Shown: piece after piece, positions 7,661 through 17,247 of the stretch | Layout of the letters: every line of letters begins with the position of its first letter | How positions within the stretch are numbered: position 1 is the stretch's first letter | The notes under the pieces: model-generated | Told to the model about the DNA's origin: nothing | The model's input: the letters and a program-made list of their open reading frames with translations, nothing else | The model's database searches: none | NCBI RefSeq assembly: GCF_030812475.1 | Contig: NZ_JAUSSR010000001.1 | Location: forward strand, 62,001-126,000 | DNA: 64,000 nucleotides | From: Pseudomonas lini | Lineage (GTDB): Bacteria; Pseudomonadota; Gammaproteobacteria; Pseudomonadales; Pseudomonadaceae | Reading direction: 5' to 3' | Translations under genes and position numbers: made by a program

Positions 7661-8869
7661 ATGTCCGTTACCGCCAGCCTCACGCCGGATCACCACGCGC
7701 AATTTATCGACCTGTTGGCGACCAGTCTGAGGCAGAACGCTTTCATCAAGCTGGTGCTGGCCAAGTACGTTGGCGCAGAGACAGACCTGCAGCGGCTGAT
7801 CATCAAGCAATTGACGGTCAAGGATCAGCCCTGCCTGTCCTTTGTCTACCGCTACAAGACCCGCGACATCACCAAGAACCTGTCTCTTGCCGAGGGCATC
7901 GCGACCATCGCCGGGTTGCTGCCGGCCTCGTTCAAAAATGCGCATTTGCTGGCGCTGACTGACGAAGCCCAGCTCGAATACAGTAAAAAGGGCAAGTCTT
8001 CGCTGTTCAAGAGCAAACCTCAGCAATTACGTGAAGTGCCATCCGCCGAGCATAATCGCGAAAAGAACCGATTTCTCGACCTGAGCCGGCCATTCCTTGC
8101 CGACCTCGGCGTGACCAACAAGCAACATGAGTTGATCCCGGCGATGTCGCGCAAGTGGAAGCAGATCAACAAGTTCATCGAAGTCTTCAGCCATGCGTTG
8201 ACCTCCTCGCCCCTGGCGCTGGACAAGCCGGTACGTGTCGCGGATTTTGGTTCGGGCAAGGGTTATTTGACGTTCGCGATCCACGACTATCTGCGCAATA
8301 CCTTGAAAGCCGAAGGCGAGGTGACAGGGGTCGAGTTGCGTGAAGACATGGTCGCCCTGTGCAACACCGCGGCTGCAAAGCTGGAACATCCGGGCCTGGT
8401 GTTCAAATGCGGTGATGTGCGTAGCGTCGCGCCGAGCGAACTGGACGTGATGATCGCGCTGCATGCCTGCGACATCGCTACCGACTATGCGATCCACACC
8501 GGCATTCGTTCCGGGGCTTCGATCATCATGTGCTCGCCGTGCTGCCACAAGCAGATCCGCCTGCAGATCCAGAGCCCGGCGCTGCTCAAGCCGATGCTGC
8601 AATACGGACTGCACCTGGGCCAACAGGCGGAAATGGTCACCGACAGTTTGCGCGCGCTGTTTCTGGAAGCCTGCGGTTATGAAACCAAGGTCTTCGAGTT
8701 CATTTCACTGGAGCACACCAACAAGAACAAGATGATCCTGGCGGTCAAGCGCGCCGAACCGATGGACCCGGCTCAGCTGTTGGTGAAGATTCAGGAACTG
8801 AAGGATTTCTACCACATCAGCGAACATTGCCTCGAGACCCTGCTGCGAGCCGATGGTTATCTGGTTTGA
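7661..8869 (+). CDS. SAM-dependent methyltransferase
   Basis: Product of 402 residues. The N-terminal half (1-160) is a helical accessory region; the C-terminal half is a Rossmann methyltransferase with SAM motif VADFGSGKGYLTFA (near residue 190), acidic motif II (GVELRED) and a Cys-rich CSPCCHKQIR segment near 290. This arrangement matches the methyltransferase 32 family, related to proteins suggested to modify RNA. The substrate is unknown. It overlaps the convergent DMT gene by 13 bp. Confidence 0.85.
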   Translation: MSVTASLTPDHHAQFIDLLATSLRQNAFIKLVLAKYVGAETDLQRLIIKQLTVKDQPCLSFVYRYKTRDITKNLSLAEGIATIAGLLPASFKNAHLLALTDEAQLEYSKKGKSSLFKSKPQQLREVPSAEHNREKNRFLDLSRPFLADLGVTNKQHELIPAMSRKWKQINKFIEVFSHALTSSPLALDKPVRVADFGSGKGYLTFAIHDYLRNTLKAEGEVTGVELREDMVALCNTAAAKLEHPGLVFKCGDVRSVAPSELDVMIALHACDIATDYAIHTGIRSGASIIMCSPCCHKQIRLQIQSPALLKPMLQYGLHLGQQAEMVTDSLRALFLEACGYETKVFEFISLEHTNKNKMILAVKRAEPMDPAQLLVKIQELKDFYHISEHCLETLLRADGYLV

Positions 8870-9768
8870 ATTCCCGCCGGTAACGTGCCCGGTTGCGCCG
8901 GGCGCACCGCCGTCTTGCGGCCCAAAATCACCGTCACGATCACTCCGGCGGCAAACAGCCAGGTGATCGGCTCGATGTGTTCGCCGAAGAACAATGCCGA
9001 AAACGCGATGGTGAAGAAGATCTGCAACAGCTGGATCTGACTGACCCGGGCAATGCCGCCCATGGCCAGCCCGGCGTACCAGGCAAAGAAACCGATGAAC
9101 TGCGAGAACAGTGAGACGTATCCGAACGCCCACCAGGTCCTGGCCGAAATCGCGCCTTGATGTTGCAGCGCCAGGTACAGCACCGGTCCGATCAGCAGGG
9201 GCGTCGACAGCACCAGCGCCCAGCAGATCACCTGCCAGCCGCCCATTTCCTTGGCCAACCGGCCGCCTTCGGCATACCCCAGGCCACCCACGGCAATCGC
9301 CCCAAGCATCAGCAAATCACCGGCCTGAATGCTGCCGGCACCGCTGATCAGCGCATAACCGAGCACCAGCGCGCTGCCCAGGGCGGCGCAGGCCCAGAAG
9401 GCTTTCGACGGTCGTTCATGGGACAACCAGGCGGCATACAGCGCCACGCACAGCGGTTGCAGGCCGTTGACCAGCGCACCGTGGGACGCCGGCAAGGTTT
9501 GCATGGCCCAGGCCGAGAGTACCGGGAAGCCGAGGATCACCCCGGCAATCACCAGGCTCAGGCCTTTGACCTGTTTCCATGTTGGCCATTGTTCCCGGCG
9601 CCACAGCAACAATATCGCCGCCGGAACCGCCGCGAACAGTGCACGGCCCAGGCCGTTGAGCAACGGATGGAGTTCCTGCACGACGATCCGGGTGAAGGGC
9701 AGTGTAAGGCTGAAGATCACAACGCCGAGCAGGCCGAGGGCCATGCCGGTGTTTTCGCGCGAGGACAT
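8857..9768 (-). CDS. DMT superfamily transporter, EamA type
   Basis: Inner-membrane protein of 303 residues with about ten hydrophobic helices in two EamA halves, as in RhaT/YdcZ-type metabolite exporters. Typical motifs include ASHGALVNGLQPL in the first half and GGIARVSQIQLLQ in the second. The substrate cannot be read from sequence. It is a single gene, convergent with the methyltransferase and divergent from the PfpI-like gene across a 219-bp gap. Confidence 0.9.
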   Translation of the reverse strand: MSSRENTGMALGLLGVVIFSLTLPFTRIVVQELHPLLNGLGRALFAAVPAAILLLWRREQWPTWKQVKGLSLVIAGVILGFPVLSAWAMQTLPASHGALVNGLQPLCVALYAAWLSHERPSKAFWACAALGSALVLGYALISGAGSIQAGDLLMLGAIAVGGLGYAEGGRLAKEMGGWQVICWALVLSTPLLIGPVLYLALQHQGAISARTWWAFGYVSLFSQFIGFFAWYAGLAMGGIARVSQIQLLQIFFTIAFSALFFGEHIEPITWLFAAGVIVTVILGRKTAVRPAQPGTLPAGIQTR

Positions 9769-9987
9769 GATGGCAACCAGGATCGAGGGCGGTGGGAAGA
9801 GCCTTCATCTAGCCATAAACCGCGGCGTCTGCGCTGTTACAGCTGGGATCAGAGTTATCCGTACAGTTGGGCGTAATGCCCCCAGCTCCTACAGATGTCG
9901 GCGTAGTAGTCGGGTATTACCTGCCATACAGATAAAGGACTACCTTGAATACTCCTGCAGGCCCATATAACCCAGAGGAGTCTCCCC

Positions 9988-10569
9988 ATGGCTGCCAAGA
10001 AAATCCTGATGCTGGTCGGCGATTACGTCGAAGACTACGAAGTGATGGTGCCCTTCCAGGCACTGCTGATGGTCGGCCACACGGTGCACGCCGTTTGCCC
10101 GGACAAAACCGCGGGCCAGACCGTGCGCACGGCGATCCATGACTTCGAAGGCGACCAGACCTACAGTGAAAAACCCGGCCATCTGTTTGCCCTGAACTTC
10201 GATTTTGCCAAGGTGGCCGAAACCGATTACGACGCGCTGCTGGTGCCGGGCGGTCGTGCGCCGGAGTACCTGCGCCTGAACGAAAAAGTCCTGGAACTGG
10301 TGCGAGCGTTCGACAAGGCCGGCAAACCGATCGCCGCCGTGTGTCACGGCGCGCAGTTGCTGGCGGCGGCGGGCATTCTGGAAGGTCGCGAATGCAGCGC
10401 CTACCCGGCGTGTGCCCCGGAAGTGCGCCTGGCCGGTGGTACGTTCATCGATATCCCGGTGACGGAGGGTCACGTCCAAGGCAATCTGGCCACTGCCCCG
10501 GCCTGGCCGGCCCATCCGAGCTGGCTGGCCGGTTTCCTCGGATTGCTGGGCACCAAAATAACGCTGTAA
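9988..10569 (+). CDS. DJ-1/PfpI family protein
   Basis: Product of 193 residues with the class I amidotransferase-like fold: [12 protein letters not shown] and the nucleophile elbow AVCHGAQLL (Cys119-His120). Members are proteases, deglycases, glyoxalases or chaperones; this sequence resembles the YhbO/PfpI stress-type group. GAGGAG just before the start is a strong ribosome site. A small RHH-protein gene follows 14 bp after its stop. Confidence 0.88.
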   Translation: MAAKKILMLVGDYVEDYEVMVPFQALLMVGHTVHAVCPDKTAGQTVRTAIHDFEGDQTYSEKPGHLFALNFDFAKVAETDYDALLVPGGRAPEYLRLNEKVLELVRAFDKAGKPIAAVCHGAQLLAAAGILEGRECSAYPACAPEVRLAGGTFIDIPVTEGHVQGNLATAPAWPAHPSWLAGFLGLLGTKITL

Positions 10570-10583
10570 TGAGGGACCTGTGC

Positions 10584-10889
10584 ATGTGCGAGCTCTATGT
10601 CAAAGCTGATCCGATTCTCTACGAATCGCGCTCGCGCTCGCTGCGTATCTGCGGGGTAGTCACCACCTTGCGCCTGGAGAATCAGTTCTGGGACATCCTC
10701 AGCGAAATCGCCGAGGTCGACGGCATGACCACCAATCAGTTGATCGCCAAGTTGTACGAAGAGGTGATGGATTATCGCGGTGAGGTGGTCAACTTTGCTT
10801 CGTTTTTGCGGGTGAGCTGTACGCGATACCTGAGTCAACGACGGGTGCAGGTGCCGGAGTTGTCGGTGGTGCGGGCGGGGGTGAAGTAG
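10584..10889 (+). CDS. Ribbon-helix-helix domain protein
   Basis: Product of 101 residues with a ribbon-helix-helix-like domain (SRSLRICGVVTTLRLENQFWDILSEIA). Proteins of this type are annotated as aryl-sulfate sulfotransferase-like or RHH proteins with unknown targets. Start ATG 10584 is preferred to ATG 10569 because AGGGAC is correctly spaced and the domain begins right after it. Confidence 0.78.
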   Translation: MCELYVKADPILYESRSRSLRICGVVTTLRLENQFWDILSEIAEVDGMTTNQLIAKLYEEVMDYRGEVVNFASFLRVSCTRYLSQRRVQVPELSVVRAGVK

Positions 10890-10910
10890 GGTGGTTTTGC
10901 GGTGACCTTG

Positions 10911-10938
10911 CCGGCCCTTTCGCTCGCGAAGGGGCCGG
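10911..10938. repeat. REP-like palindrome
   Basis: CCGGCCCTTTCGC-tc-GCGAAGGGGCCGG is an almost perfect 13-bp inverted repeat, 20 bp after the RHH gene. It is a single imperfect REP and probably forms the 3' hairpin of this transcript. Confidence 0.65.
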
Positions 10939-11011
10939 TACAGGCGACAAAAATCCTGGCCTGGTCTTTACTCTGAAGCGCACATCCTCTCAATCGCCAA
11001 GGAGAACGAGC

Positions 11012-11356
11012 ATGTCCGGATGGTACGAAATGAGCAAAAGCAGCAGTGGCCAGTTCAGGTTTGTACTGAAGGCCGCCAATGCCGAAACCATTCTGACCAG
11101 CGAGCTGTACACTACCCGCGCCGCTGCCGACAAAGGCATCGCATCGGTTCAGTCCAACAGCCCGCTGGATGAACGCTACGAGAAAAAAACCACCAAGGAT
11201 GGCCATCCTTACTTCAACCTCAAGGCCGGCAATCACGAGATCATTGGCAGCAGTGAGGCTTACTCCTCCGATGCCGCGATAGACAAAGGCATCGCTAGCG
11301 TGAAGGCCAACGGCCCGACCAAAGTGATCAAGGACAAGACCCTGCCGGTGCTCTAA
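11012..11356 (+). CDS. YegP family protein (DUF1508 repeats)
   Basis: Product of 114 residues made of two DUF1508 repeats (GQFRFVLKAANAETILTSELY and PYFNLKAGNHEIIGSSEAY), each followed by a KGIASV segment. E. coli YegP has the same two-repeat form; the function is unknown, though members rise in stationary phase and stress. It has a clear AAGGAGA ribosome site and stands alone. Confidence 0.92.
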   Translation: MSGWYEMSKSSSGQFRFVLKAANAETILTSELYTTRAAADKGIASVQSNSPLDERYEKKTTKDGHPYFNLKAGNHEIIGSSEAYSSDAAIDKGIASVKANGPTKVIKDKTLPVL

Positions 11357-11401
11357 CCACATCCCCCGTAGAAGCTGGCTTGTCGGATCGCCGCACCGCA
11401 G

Positions 11402-11655
11402 CCCAATGACCATAGCCCCGGTTACGCGGTGCTGGCCCATCAGGTCAGCGACCGCAGCCTGCTGCCGTTCATGATTTACCCGCCGATCGAGTTCGCCGAC
11501 AAATCCTTCAAGGAACACCTGGGGGAAGAGTTTCTGTTCGTCCACGAAGGGCAGGTGGAAGTGGACTTCATGAACGAGCGGGTGCTGCTCGATCGCGGGG
11601 ATGCGCTGCATTTCAATGCACAGAAGCCGCACCGGATTCGGTCAGTCGACGCGCC
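11402..11655 (+). pseudogene. Truncated XRE/cupin regulator remnant (cupin part)
   Basis: The frame reads PNDHSPGYAVLAHQ... through EEFLFVHEGQVEV and LERGDALHFNAQKPHRIRSV-like cupin sequence, as in the C-terminal sensor of XRE-cupin regulators. The N-terminal HTH half and the last residues are missing; the frame runs into the end of the convergent DUF4917 gene. No ribosome site precedes the GTG at 11429. It is a decayed gene, cut at both ends. Confidence 0.7.
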
Positions 11656-11656
11656 G

Positions 11657-12676
11657 CTAAACTTCAACCGGTACAGTCAGCTTCGGGCTCCCCAAGGCAT
11701 GCGTCTTGGAATCGAAAAACTGCAACTCAACCCCGGTCCCCTCAAACACCTTCGCGTAATGCCGCTTCTGATGCTGGATGAACGCCTTGCTGCGCGGATA
11801 AATCGACACCGCCACGCGCTTGGGTTTCGCCTGGCGCAACGCATGAATGATGTGGCTGTCCTGCTCGCCCAAGGCATGACCGAAGATGCACAGCCCCTCG
11901 CCATGCCCCAGTAACTGGTCATAGCAGAACGACAGATAATCCGAGCTGCGAATGGTCTTGAGCTTGTCCAGAGCCGGCCCTTCGTTGACGAACAGCGGCA
12001 CGTCGTCGAGGGTCTTGATCGTGTTGTTGATGGCGAAGCTGCCGAGCAAGGTGCCCTCGGTCGACATCAGCTTGCGTGCGGTGCCGTCCTGGTTACGCAC
12101 CAGATGCAGGCCGCCGTGCAAGTACAGCAGCCGGGTTTTTTCTGTGCTCGCGGCGCTCAGGTCGAAGCTCGGTTCTGCCCCTTGGAACAAGTCGCCGATA
12201 GCGTCAGGCTGGTGCTGGATCGCCCAGTAGTTGAGCAAATCGTAGTTGGTGGTGAACACCGTCCGATAATTGCCCAGTTCCTGACTGATTGTCGCCAGGG
12301 TCGAGGGCACCACCAGCCGCCAAGGAATGTGCACCGCGTGCACAGTGTTGATCAGCGCTTCCTTGATCGCGTAGTAGCGATTACGCGGTGCGGCAGAGCT
12401 GACGGCCAGGGCCTTGTTGACCCGGCTGGTGGTTTTCAGCGCGCTGAGCACCTGTTCGAAGCTGCGCGTTTGCATTGCGTCGAACACGCTCAGTTCGGAC
12501 TGGCTCATCGGTTTTTCTTCGACGGTGCGGGCGTTTTCAAACAGCGAGTCATACCCGAAGTCGTCCCACACTGCGCGGCTGGCGCCATTGCCCACCAGCA
12601 AGCCGCTGAACGAGGCGGTGCCCCGCAAGGCGTTCCAGTCTTCAAGTTGGGCATCGACATCCAGGAAATCGGTCAT
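11657..12676 (-). CDS. DUF4917 protein, SIR2-like fold
   Basis: Product of 339 residues of the DUF4917 family. Motifs recall SIR2-like NAD-binding domains: GNGAS (29-33) after a hydrophobic strand, [13 protein letters not shown] and a C-terminal [12 protein letters not shown]. Such stand-alone SIR2-like proteins occur in anti-phage systems as NAD-degrading effectors, but also as uncharacterised genes. It lies beside a broken cupin gene, which suggests a site where genes come and go. NADase activity is inference. Confidence 0.82.
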   Translation of the reverse strand: MTDFLDVDAQLEDWNALRGTASFSGLLVGNGASRAVWDDFGYDSLFENARTVEEKPMSQSELSVFDAMQTRSFEQVLSALKTTSRVNKALAVSSAAPRNRYYAIKEALINTVHAVHIPWRLVVPSTLATISQELGNYRTVFTTNYDLLNYWAIQHQPDAIGDLFQGAEPSFDLSAASTEKTRLLYLHGGLHLVRNQDGTARKLMSTEGTLLGSFAINNTIKTLDDVPLFVNEGPALDKLKTIRSSDYLSFCYDQLLGHGEGLCIFGHALGEQDSHIIHALRQAKPKRVAVSIYPRSKAFIQHQKRHYAKVFEGTGVELQFFDSKTHALGSPKLTVPVEV

Positions 12677-12831
12677 TGCAGTCGGCGTCTCAAAGCAAAA
12701 GGTCTGATGGGCGGCGACTTTATCACGCCCGGGACTTGAGCCAGATCAAGTTACTGCGCAACCGAAGGGTCGATCCTGTGGGTACCCGCTGGATCGGCCC
12801 TCCGATTCGGCCCCAGCCTGGAGATTCACTC

Positions 12832-13980
12832 GTGAGCAGCACGTTTTTCATCCCCGCCGTGAACATCATGGGCATTGGTTGCCTCGACGAAGCCATGGTC
12901 GCCATTGGCAAATACGGTTTTCGCAAGGCGTTGATCGTCACCGACACCGGGCTGGCCAAGGCCGGCGTGGCGAAGATGATTGCCGGGAAGCTGGCGATGC
13001 TGGACATCGATTCGGTGATCTTTGACGGCGCCAAGCCTAACCCGAGCATCGCCAACGTCGAGCTGGGCCTGGGACTGCTCAAGGATAGCGGCTGTGATTT
13101 CGTGGTGTCCCTCGGTGGCGGTTCGCCCCATGACTGCGCCAAAGGCATCGCCTTGTGCGCGACCAACGGCGGGCAGATCCGCGACTATGAGGGCGTCGAT
13201 CAGTCGACCAAACCGCAACTGCCGCTGATCGCCATCAACACCACCGCCGGCACGGCCAGCGAAATGACACGCTTCTGCATCATCACCGACGAATCCCGTC
13301 ACGTGAAAATGGCCATCGTCGACCGCAACGTCACGCCGCTGCTGTCGGTCAACGACCCGGCGCTGATGGTCGCCATGCCCAAAGGCCTGACGGCGGCCAC
13401 CGGCATGGACGCGCTGACCCATGCAATCGAAGCCTACGTCTCCACCGCCGCCACCCCGATCACCGATGCCTGCGCGCTCAAGGCGATCACCTTGATCAGC
13501 AACAACCTGCGCCTGGCCGTCAGCGACGGCAGCGACCTGGCGGCACGGGAAAACATGGCGTATGCACAGTTCCTCGCCGGCATGGCTTTCAACAATGCTT
13601 CACTGGGCCATGTCCACGCCATGGCGCATCAGCTGGGCGGGTTCTACGACTTGCCCCATGGCGTATGCAACGCCGTGCTGTTGCCCCATGTGCAAAGCTT
13701 CAACGCGCTGGTGTGCGCCGATCGCCTGAGGGATGTTGCCGTGGCAATGGGCGTCGACACCCATGGATTCAGCCCGGAAAAGGGTGCTCAAGCGGCCATC
13801 GCGGCCATCCGCAACCTGTCCAGGGATGTTGAAATCCCCGCCGGCTTGCGTGAACTCGGCGCCAAACTCAACGACATCCCGCTCCTTGCCAGCAATGCCC
13901 TGAAAGACGCCTGTGGCCTGACTAATCCACGGGTGGCGGATCAGCGGCAGATCGAGGAGATCTTCCGTAGCGCGTTCTAG
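12832..13980 (+). CDS. yiaY: Iron-containing alcohol dehydrogenase YiaY
   Basis: NAD-dependent group III alcohol dehydrogenase of 382 residues, closely following E. coli YiaY. The N-terminal dinucleotide domain has GGGSPHD (95-101), and the C-terminal helical domain holds the metal ligands Asp193, His197, His262 and His276. The GTG at 12832 gives the family start ([10 protein letters not shown]); GGAG lies 12 nt upstream, and the upstream in-frame ATG would add an unmatched extension. It ends 4 bp into the convergent MFS gene. The physiological alcohol is unknown. Confidence 0.92.
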   Translation: MSSTFFIPAVNIMGIGCLDEAMVAIGKYGFRKALIVTDTGLAKAGVAKMIAGKLAMLDIDSVIFDGAKPNPSIANVELGLGLLKDSGCDFVVSLGGGSPHDCAKGIALCATNGGQIRDYEGVDQSTKPQLPLIAINTTAGTASEMTRFCIITDESRHVKMAIVDRNVTPLLSVNDPALMVAMPKGLTAATGMDALTHAIEAYVSTAATPITDACALKAITLISNNLRLAVSDGSDLAARENMAYAQFLAGMAFNNASLGHVHAMAHQLGGFYDLPHGVCNAVLLPHVQSFNALVCADRLRDVAVAMGVDTHGFSPEKGAQAAIAAIRNLSRDVEIPAGLRELGAKLNDIPLLASNALKDACGLTNPRVADQRQIEEIFRSAF

Positions 13981-15137
13981 ATGGATTTACCCCCGGGCGC
14001 GAGCATCACGCAGAGGATCGCGCCCACCGCCAGCAAGGCGCATAACAACGATAGTGGCCAGGCCTGCGGACTGGCGATCAGGCTGGCGATCCCGCCGATG
14101 GCGGCAGCCATCAGCTGGTGAATGAAACCGCTCAACGCCATCGCATACGCCCCGCCGACTGGCGAACCGGCGTTGGCCAGCGACAGGCTGATCGGGTAGT
14201 TCAACGACTGGCCGAACACGGCAAGGCAATACGGTAGCCAGAACAGCAACGCCACTGAACTGCCCGCAATACTCCCCAGCAACATCGCTGCGCTGCCAGC
14301 CAGCACCAACCCTGCGCCAACTGTCATCAGCCTGCGTTGCCCGATACGAAGCACAAAGGCATTGACCCCCAGCGCTCCCAGAAAATATGCCGCACTGATG
14401 GGCCAGCCCAACAACCCGTACTCGACGGCCGACCAGTTGAACGGTCCTTGCAGAATCAGCGGCGCGGCCGTGTTGAACGCGATGATCACTCCGTAACCGA
14501 GACCGCCGGCCAGGGCTGGCAACAAAAAGGCTCGATCACACAGAATGCGCCAGTAGCTCGACCAGGCGGACAATCGAACGTTGTCCTCGGTCAGTATCGG
14601 GAACGTAACTCGCACTACAATCCCCGCCATCAACAGGCTCGCACCACCCAACAGGTAGAAAATAGCTGACCAGCCCAGCGCAACTTGAATGATCGACCCC
14701 AGGTATTGACCGATCCCCAACGCCACCACGAAGGAAATGGAAATCCAGGACAGCGCTTTGGCCAGCAGGTCACCGCGGAAACTGTCGCGGATCAGCACTC
14801 GCGCCATCACCGAAATCCCGCTGGCGCCGACACCCTGAACCAGTCGAAAAATCAGGAACGATTCAAGCGACTCGCCCAGTGGAAGCGCCAGATTACCCGC
14901 TCCATAGATACCGAGTGCGGCGAGCAACACCGGTTTTCGACCAATGCGCTGGCCCAGGCTGCCCCAGAACAGCATCGGCAGGGCCATACCGATCAGGTAC
15001 ACAGCTAGTCCCCATGAAAGCTGCGAGGCGTCGGCGCCGAGACTTCGAGCCATCTCCGGTAGCGCGGGCAGATAAATGCTCATGCCCAATTGGGCGAGAA
15101 AAACTGTGCTGCAGGTGACGAGGAGGGTGGTATTCAT
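13977..15137 (-). CDS. MFS transporter, Bcr/CflA-like
   Basis: Inner-membrane protein of 386 residues with twelve predicted helices. The sequence [18 protein letters not shown] and the motif A-type [14 protein letters not shown] mark a Bcr/CflA drug/metabolite efflux protein. It begins 17 bp after the stop of an oxoamine-synthase-like gene on the same strand, so the two are probably one transcript; export of that enzyme's product is a reasonable guess. Confidence 0.88.
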   Translation of the reverse strand: MNTTLLVTCSTVFLAQLGMSIYLPALPEMARSLGADASQLSWGLAVYLIGMALPMLFWGSLGQRIGRKPVLLAALGIYGAGNLALPLGESLESFLIFRLVQGVGASGISVMARVLIRDSFRGDLLAKALSWISISFVVALGIGQYLGSIIQVALGWSAIFYLLGGASLLMAGIVVRVTFPILTEDNVRLSAWSSYWRILCDRAFLLPALAGGLGYGVIIAFNTAAPLILQGPFNWSAVEYGLLGWPISAAYFLGALGVNAFVLRIGQRRLMTVGAGLVLAGSAAMLLGSIAGSSVALLFWLPYCLAVFGQSLNYPISLSLANAGSPVGGAYAMALSGFIHQLMAAAIGGIASLIASPQAWPLSLLCALLAVGAILCVMLAPGGKSI

Positions 15138-15154
15138 GGAGTCTTCCCAGGATT

Positions 15155-16378
15155 TCAGTCGCTGAGGCTCCCAACGTGTGTGCGTAAAAGCTCGGTGAGG
15201 AGTTCGCAGAAGTGGCAGATAAGCGACGGATCCATATCGGCACGCAGAGTAATTCTGATGGCGGCATTACCTTGTGCCACCACCGGAAAAAAGACTGCCG
15301 AAGTGAAAAAACCGAGGTTGGCCAGTTCTACGGCGATGCAGTTGGCTTGCGCCGCTTCACCGCAGTGAATCAGTCGAATCGCCATGTTACTGCCGTGTTG
15401 TCTGGTTCGAATCAGGCTGTCAAAGAGCTGAATATTAGCCTGTAATTTCTCCTGTAATGCGGCAAATTCCGGGGTGCGGTGAAGCTTGATTGATGCTCTG
15501 CCTGCACCGATGGCTGCGCTGTTCAAGCTTTGCGACCAGTTGCTGGGGCCGCCGTAACGCTGGATGAGCTTCTTCTGTCTTTCATCGCCCAGCATTACCA
15601 GACCGCCGCTGGCGCCAAACGACTTGGCTAAGGAGGCGACGATCAGACAGTGATCCTCAAGGGCGTGCATCCTGGGTCTTACGAGGCCTGCGCCGAATGT
15701 GCCAACTGCGGAAAGAGCATGGGAGTCATCCAGATAAAGAAACAGTCCATAGCGGTCTTTCAGGTACAAAAGACTGTCCAGATCGGCAACTCCGCCCATG
15801 CTGTAAGCGCCGTCGGCAACATACGCGACCCTGGCCTCTCGCTGGCACTGTTTTTCGAGAAAATCCATGTCGTTATGCGGACTTGTCACGACCTTGGTTT
15901 CGTCCGCGCAGGCAGCTTTGATGTGATTCATCGAGTAATGTGCCAAGCGGTCGAACACCATTACAGGGGGGCGGTTTTCAGTGAACACGCCGCTTGCCAG
16001 CAATGGCAGCACTCCAGCACTCGCCGCACTGCATGACAGCGTGCTGATGCAATGGGTGCCAAATAACTCGGACAGCTCGGTTTCGTACTGTTCCAGACTT
16101 GCCAGTTTGCAGCGATTCTTTGAATTGGCGACGCGAAGGGTGCCGGTTTCCCACAACGTGGTGATGGCTCCGTCGAGCAGATCGGGATGGTGATCCAGGC
16201 CAAGATAAGATGTGGTGCAAAAGTGATGAAACTCACGCCCGTATTGGTCAACCATTCGATTGGTGTTTCTGATGTCGACATTGAGCCCCGCGACTTTTCC
16301 GGCTTCGGCTGTTTCCCAGTCGTGATCGGCCAGCGAGATCAGTTTTCTATAGTTGGTGAAGGTATTTACTGAGTCCAT
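15155..16378 (-). CDS. PLP-dependent alpha-oxoamine synthase-like enzyme
   Basis: Product of 407 residues of the fold-type I family that includes BioF, Kbl and the autoinducer synthases CqsA/LqsA. These enzymes join an amino acid and an acyl-CoA by decarboxylative condensation. I see His147 in DRLAHYSMNH, the Asp/His pair in LDDSH (217-220) and the PLP Lys252 in SLAKSFGASGG. There is no biotin gene next to it, and the N-terminus (FTNYRKLISLADHDWETAEA) is unlike BioF. With the downstream MFS gene it looks like a two-gene small-molecule unit. Product unknown. Confidence 0.82.
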   Translation of the reverse strand: MDSVNTFTNYRKLISLADHDWETAEAGKVAGLNVDIRNTNRMVDQYGREFHHFCTTSYLGLDHHPDLLDGAITTLWETGTLRVANSKNRCKLASLEQYETELSELFGTHCISTLSCSAASAGVLPLLASGVFTENRPPVMVFDRLAHYSMNHIKAACADETKVVTSPHNDMDFLEKQCQREARVAYVADGAYSMGGVADLDSLLYLKDRYGLFLYLDDSHALSAVGTFGAGLVRPRMHALEDHCLIVASLAKSFGASGGLVMLGDERQKKLIQRYGGPSNWSQSLNSAAIGAGRASIKLHRTPEFAALQEKLQANIQLFDSLIRTRQHGSNMAIRLIHCGEAAQANCIAVELANLGFFTSAVFFPVVAQGNAAIRITLRADMDPSLICHFCELLTELLRTHVGSLSD

Positions 16379-16579
16379 TTGACGTATCTGTCCTTGAGTA
16401 GTGTTGCCAACTGTTTGTGTACCCAGACTTTACAGACTGCGCCTGAGGCGTTGAATCGGCCGTTTCCGGGAAGCTTGAGTGTTACGAGAGATTTATGTGT
16501 AGGACGATTGCTCGTGATGTTGTGGGCTAAAACCGGGCTATATTGCCGATTCAGTCGAACCGAAGTCATCGAGCCCACC

Positions 16580-16652
16580 ATGCTGCAAAAAAGCCTGATC
16601 CGCCGTCTCGACCTGATCACTCTCCAGCTGTTTGTCGCCGTCCACGAAGAAG
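16580..16652 (+). pseudogene. LysR regulator N-terminal fragment
   Basis: Starting ATG 16580 the frame encodes MLQKSLIRRLDLITLQLFVA-VHEEG, the usual first 24 residues of a LysR-type regulator, and then breaks off inside the HTH. The next base begins toxin sequence in another frame. It probably once was the divergent regulator of the oxoamine-synthase/MFS pair or of the LysE gene. Confidence 0.75.
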
Positions 16653-16811
16653 GTCAGCGAGTTACGGATTCACTACGGCCCTGGCTACCGCGTATATTTT
16701 CAGCAGTCAGGTGATGAATTCGTTTTGCTGTTGTGCGACGGCGACAAAAGCAGCCAAAGCCGTGATATTGAAGCGGCTAAAAAACTCGCCAGCGAGTGGA
16801 GGTCAGAATGA
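16653..16811 (+). pseudogene. RelE/ParE-type (HI1419-like) toxin, C-terminal fragment
   Basis: From 16653 the frame reads VSELRIHYGPGYRVYFQQSG and on to IEAAKKLASEWRSE-stop, which is the conserved C-terminal half of HI1419-type RelE-superfamily toxins. The first half (about 45 residues) is gone, replaced by the LysR fragment in a different frame. The stop overlaps the antitoxin start (ATGA), as in intact operons. It cannot make a full toxin. Confidence 0.82.
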
Positions 16812-17104
16812 GCGAAAAAATTTACAACTACGTCCCGGCAGCAGCCCTGGACGGCCCTGAAGCAATCGCCATTTTCATGGCGGATGCGTTTGAGACTGGC
16901 AACGCTGAATACATCGCTAAGGCACTGGGAGTTGTTGCTCGCGCCAAAGGCATGAGCGAGCTGGCCCGCGAAACCGGTCTTTCCCGTGAGCAGCTTTATC
17001 GCTCATTCAGCGAAGAAGGGAATCCCACGCTCAAAACCATGTTGGTCGTTATGCGAGGCCTTGGCATCGACCTGACCGCTCGACCGCACGTATCCCCGCT
17101 GTAA
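16808..17104 (+). CDS. HI1420-type HTH antitoxin without intact toxin
   Basis: Product of 98 residues of the HI1420 addiction-module antidote family (ALDGPEAIAIFMADAFETGN, then an XRE-like HTH ELARETGLSREQLYRSFSEEGNP, PTLKTMLVVMRGLGI). Antitoxins of this group bind the toxin and repress their own operon. The gene appears intact, but its partner is truncated, so it is an orphan. It could still neutralise related toxins encoded elsewhere or act only as a repressor. Confidence 0.88.
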   Translation: MSEKIYNYVPAAALDGPEAIAIFMADAFETGNAEYIAKALGVVARAKGMSELARETGLSREQLYRSFSEEGNPTLKTMLVVMRGLGIDLTARPHVSPL

Positions 17105-17247
17105 CCCCTCCGCCGCCCACACCTCCGATCTCCCTCGGTTCAACCAGCGGCATCCCCAGGTCAAGACCGACCTTGAGGAACGCCCCACCGCCCCGGAGAC
17201 CTGAGATAGACTGGCGCGCATTCGCCCAGTCTCTGCAAGGACTTCCC

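Noticed and set aside
10341..10889. Longer start for the RHH gene
   Set aside because: The upstream part is an out-of-frame reading of the PfpI-like gene; the domain starts at 10584 with its own ribosome site.
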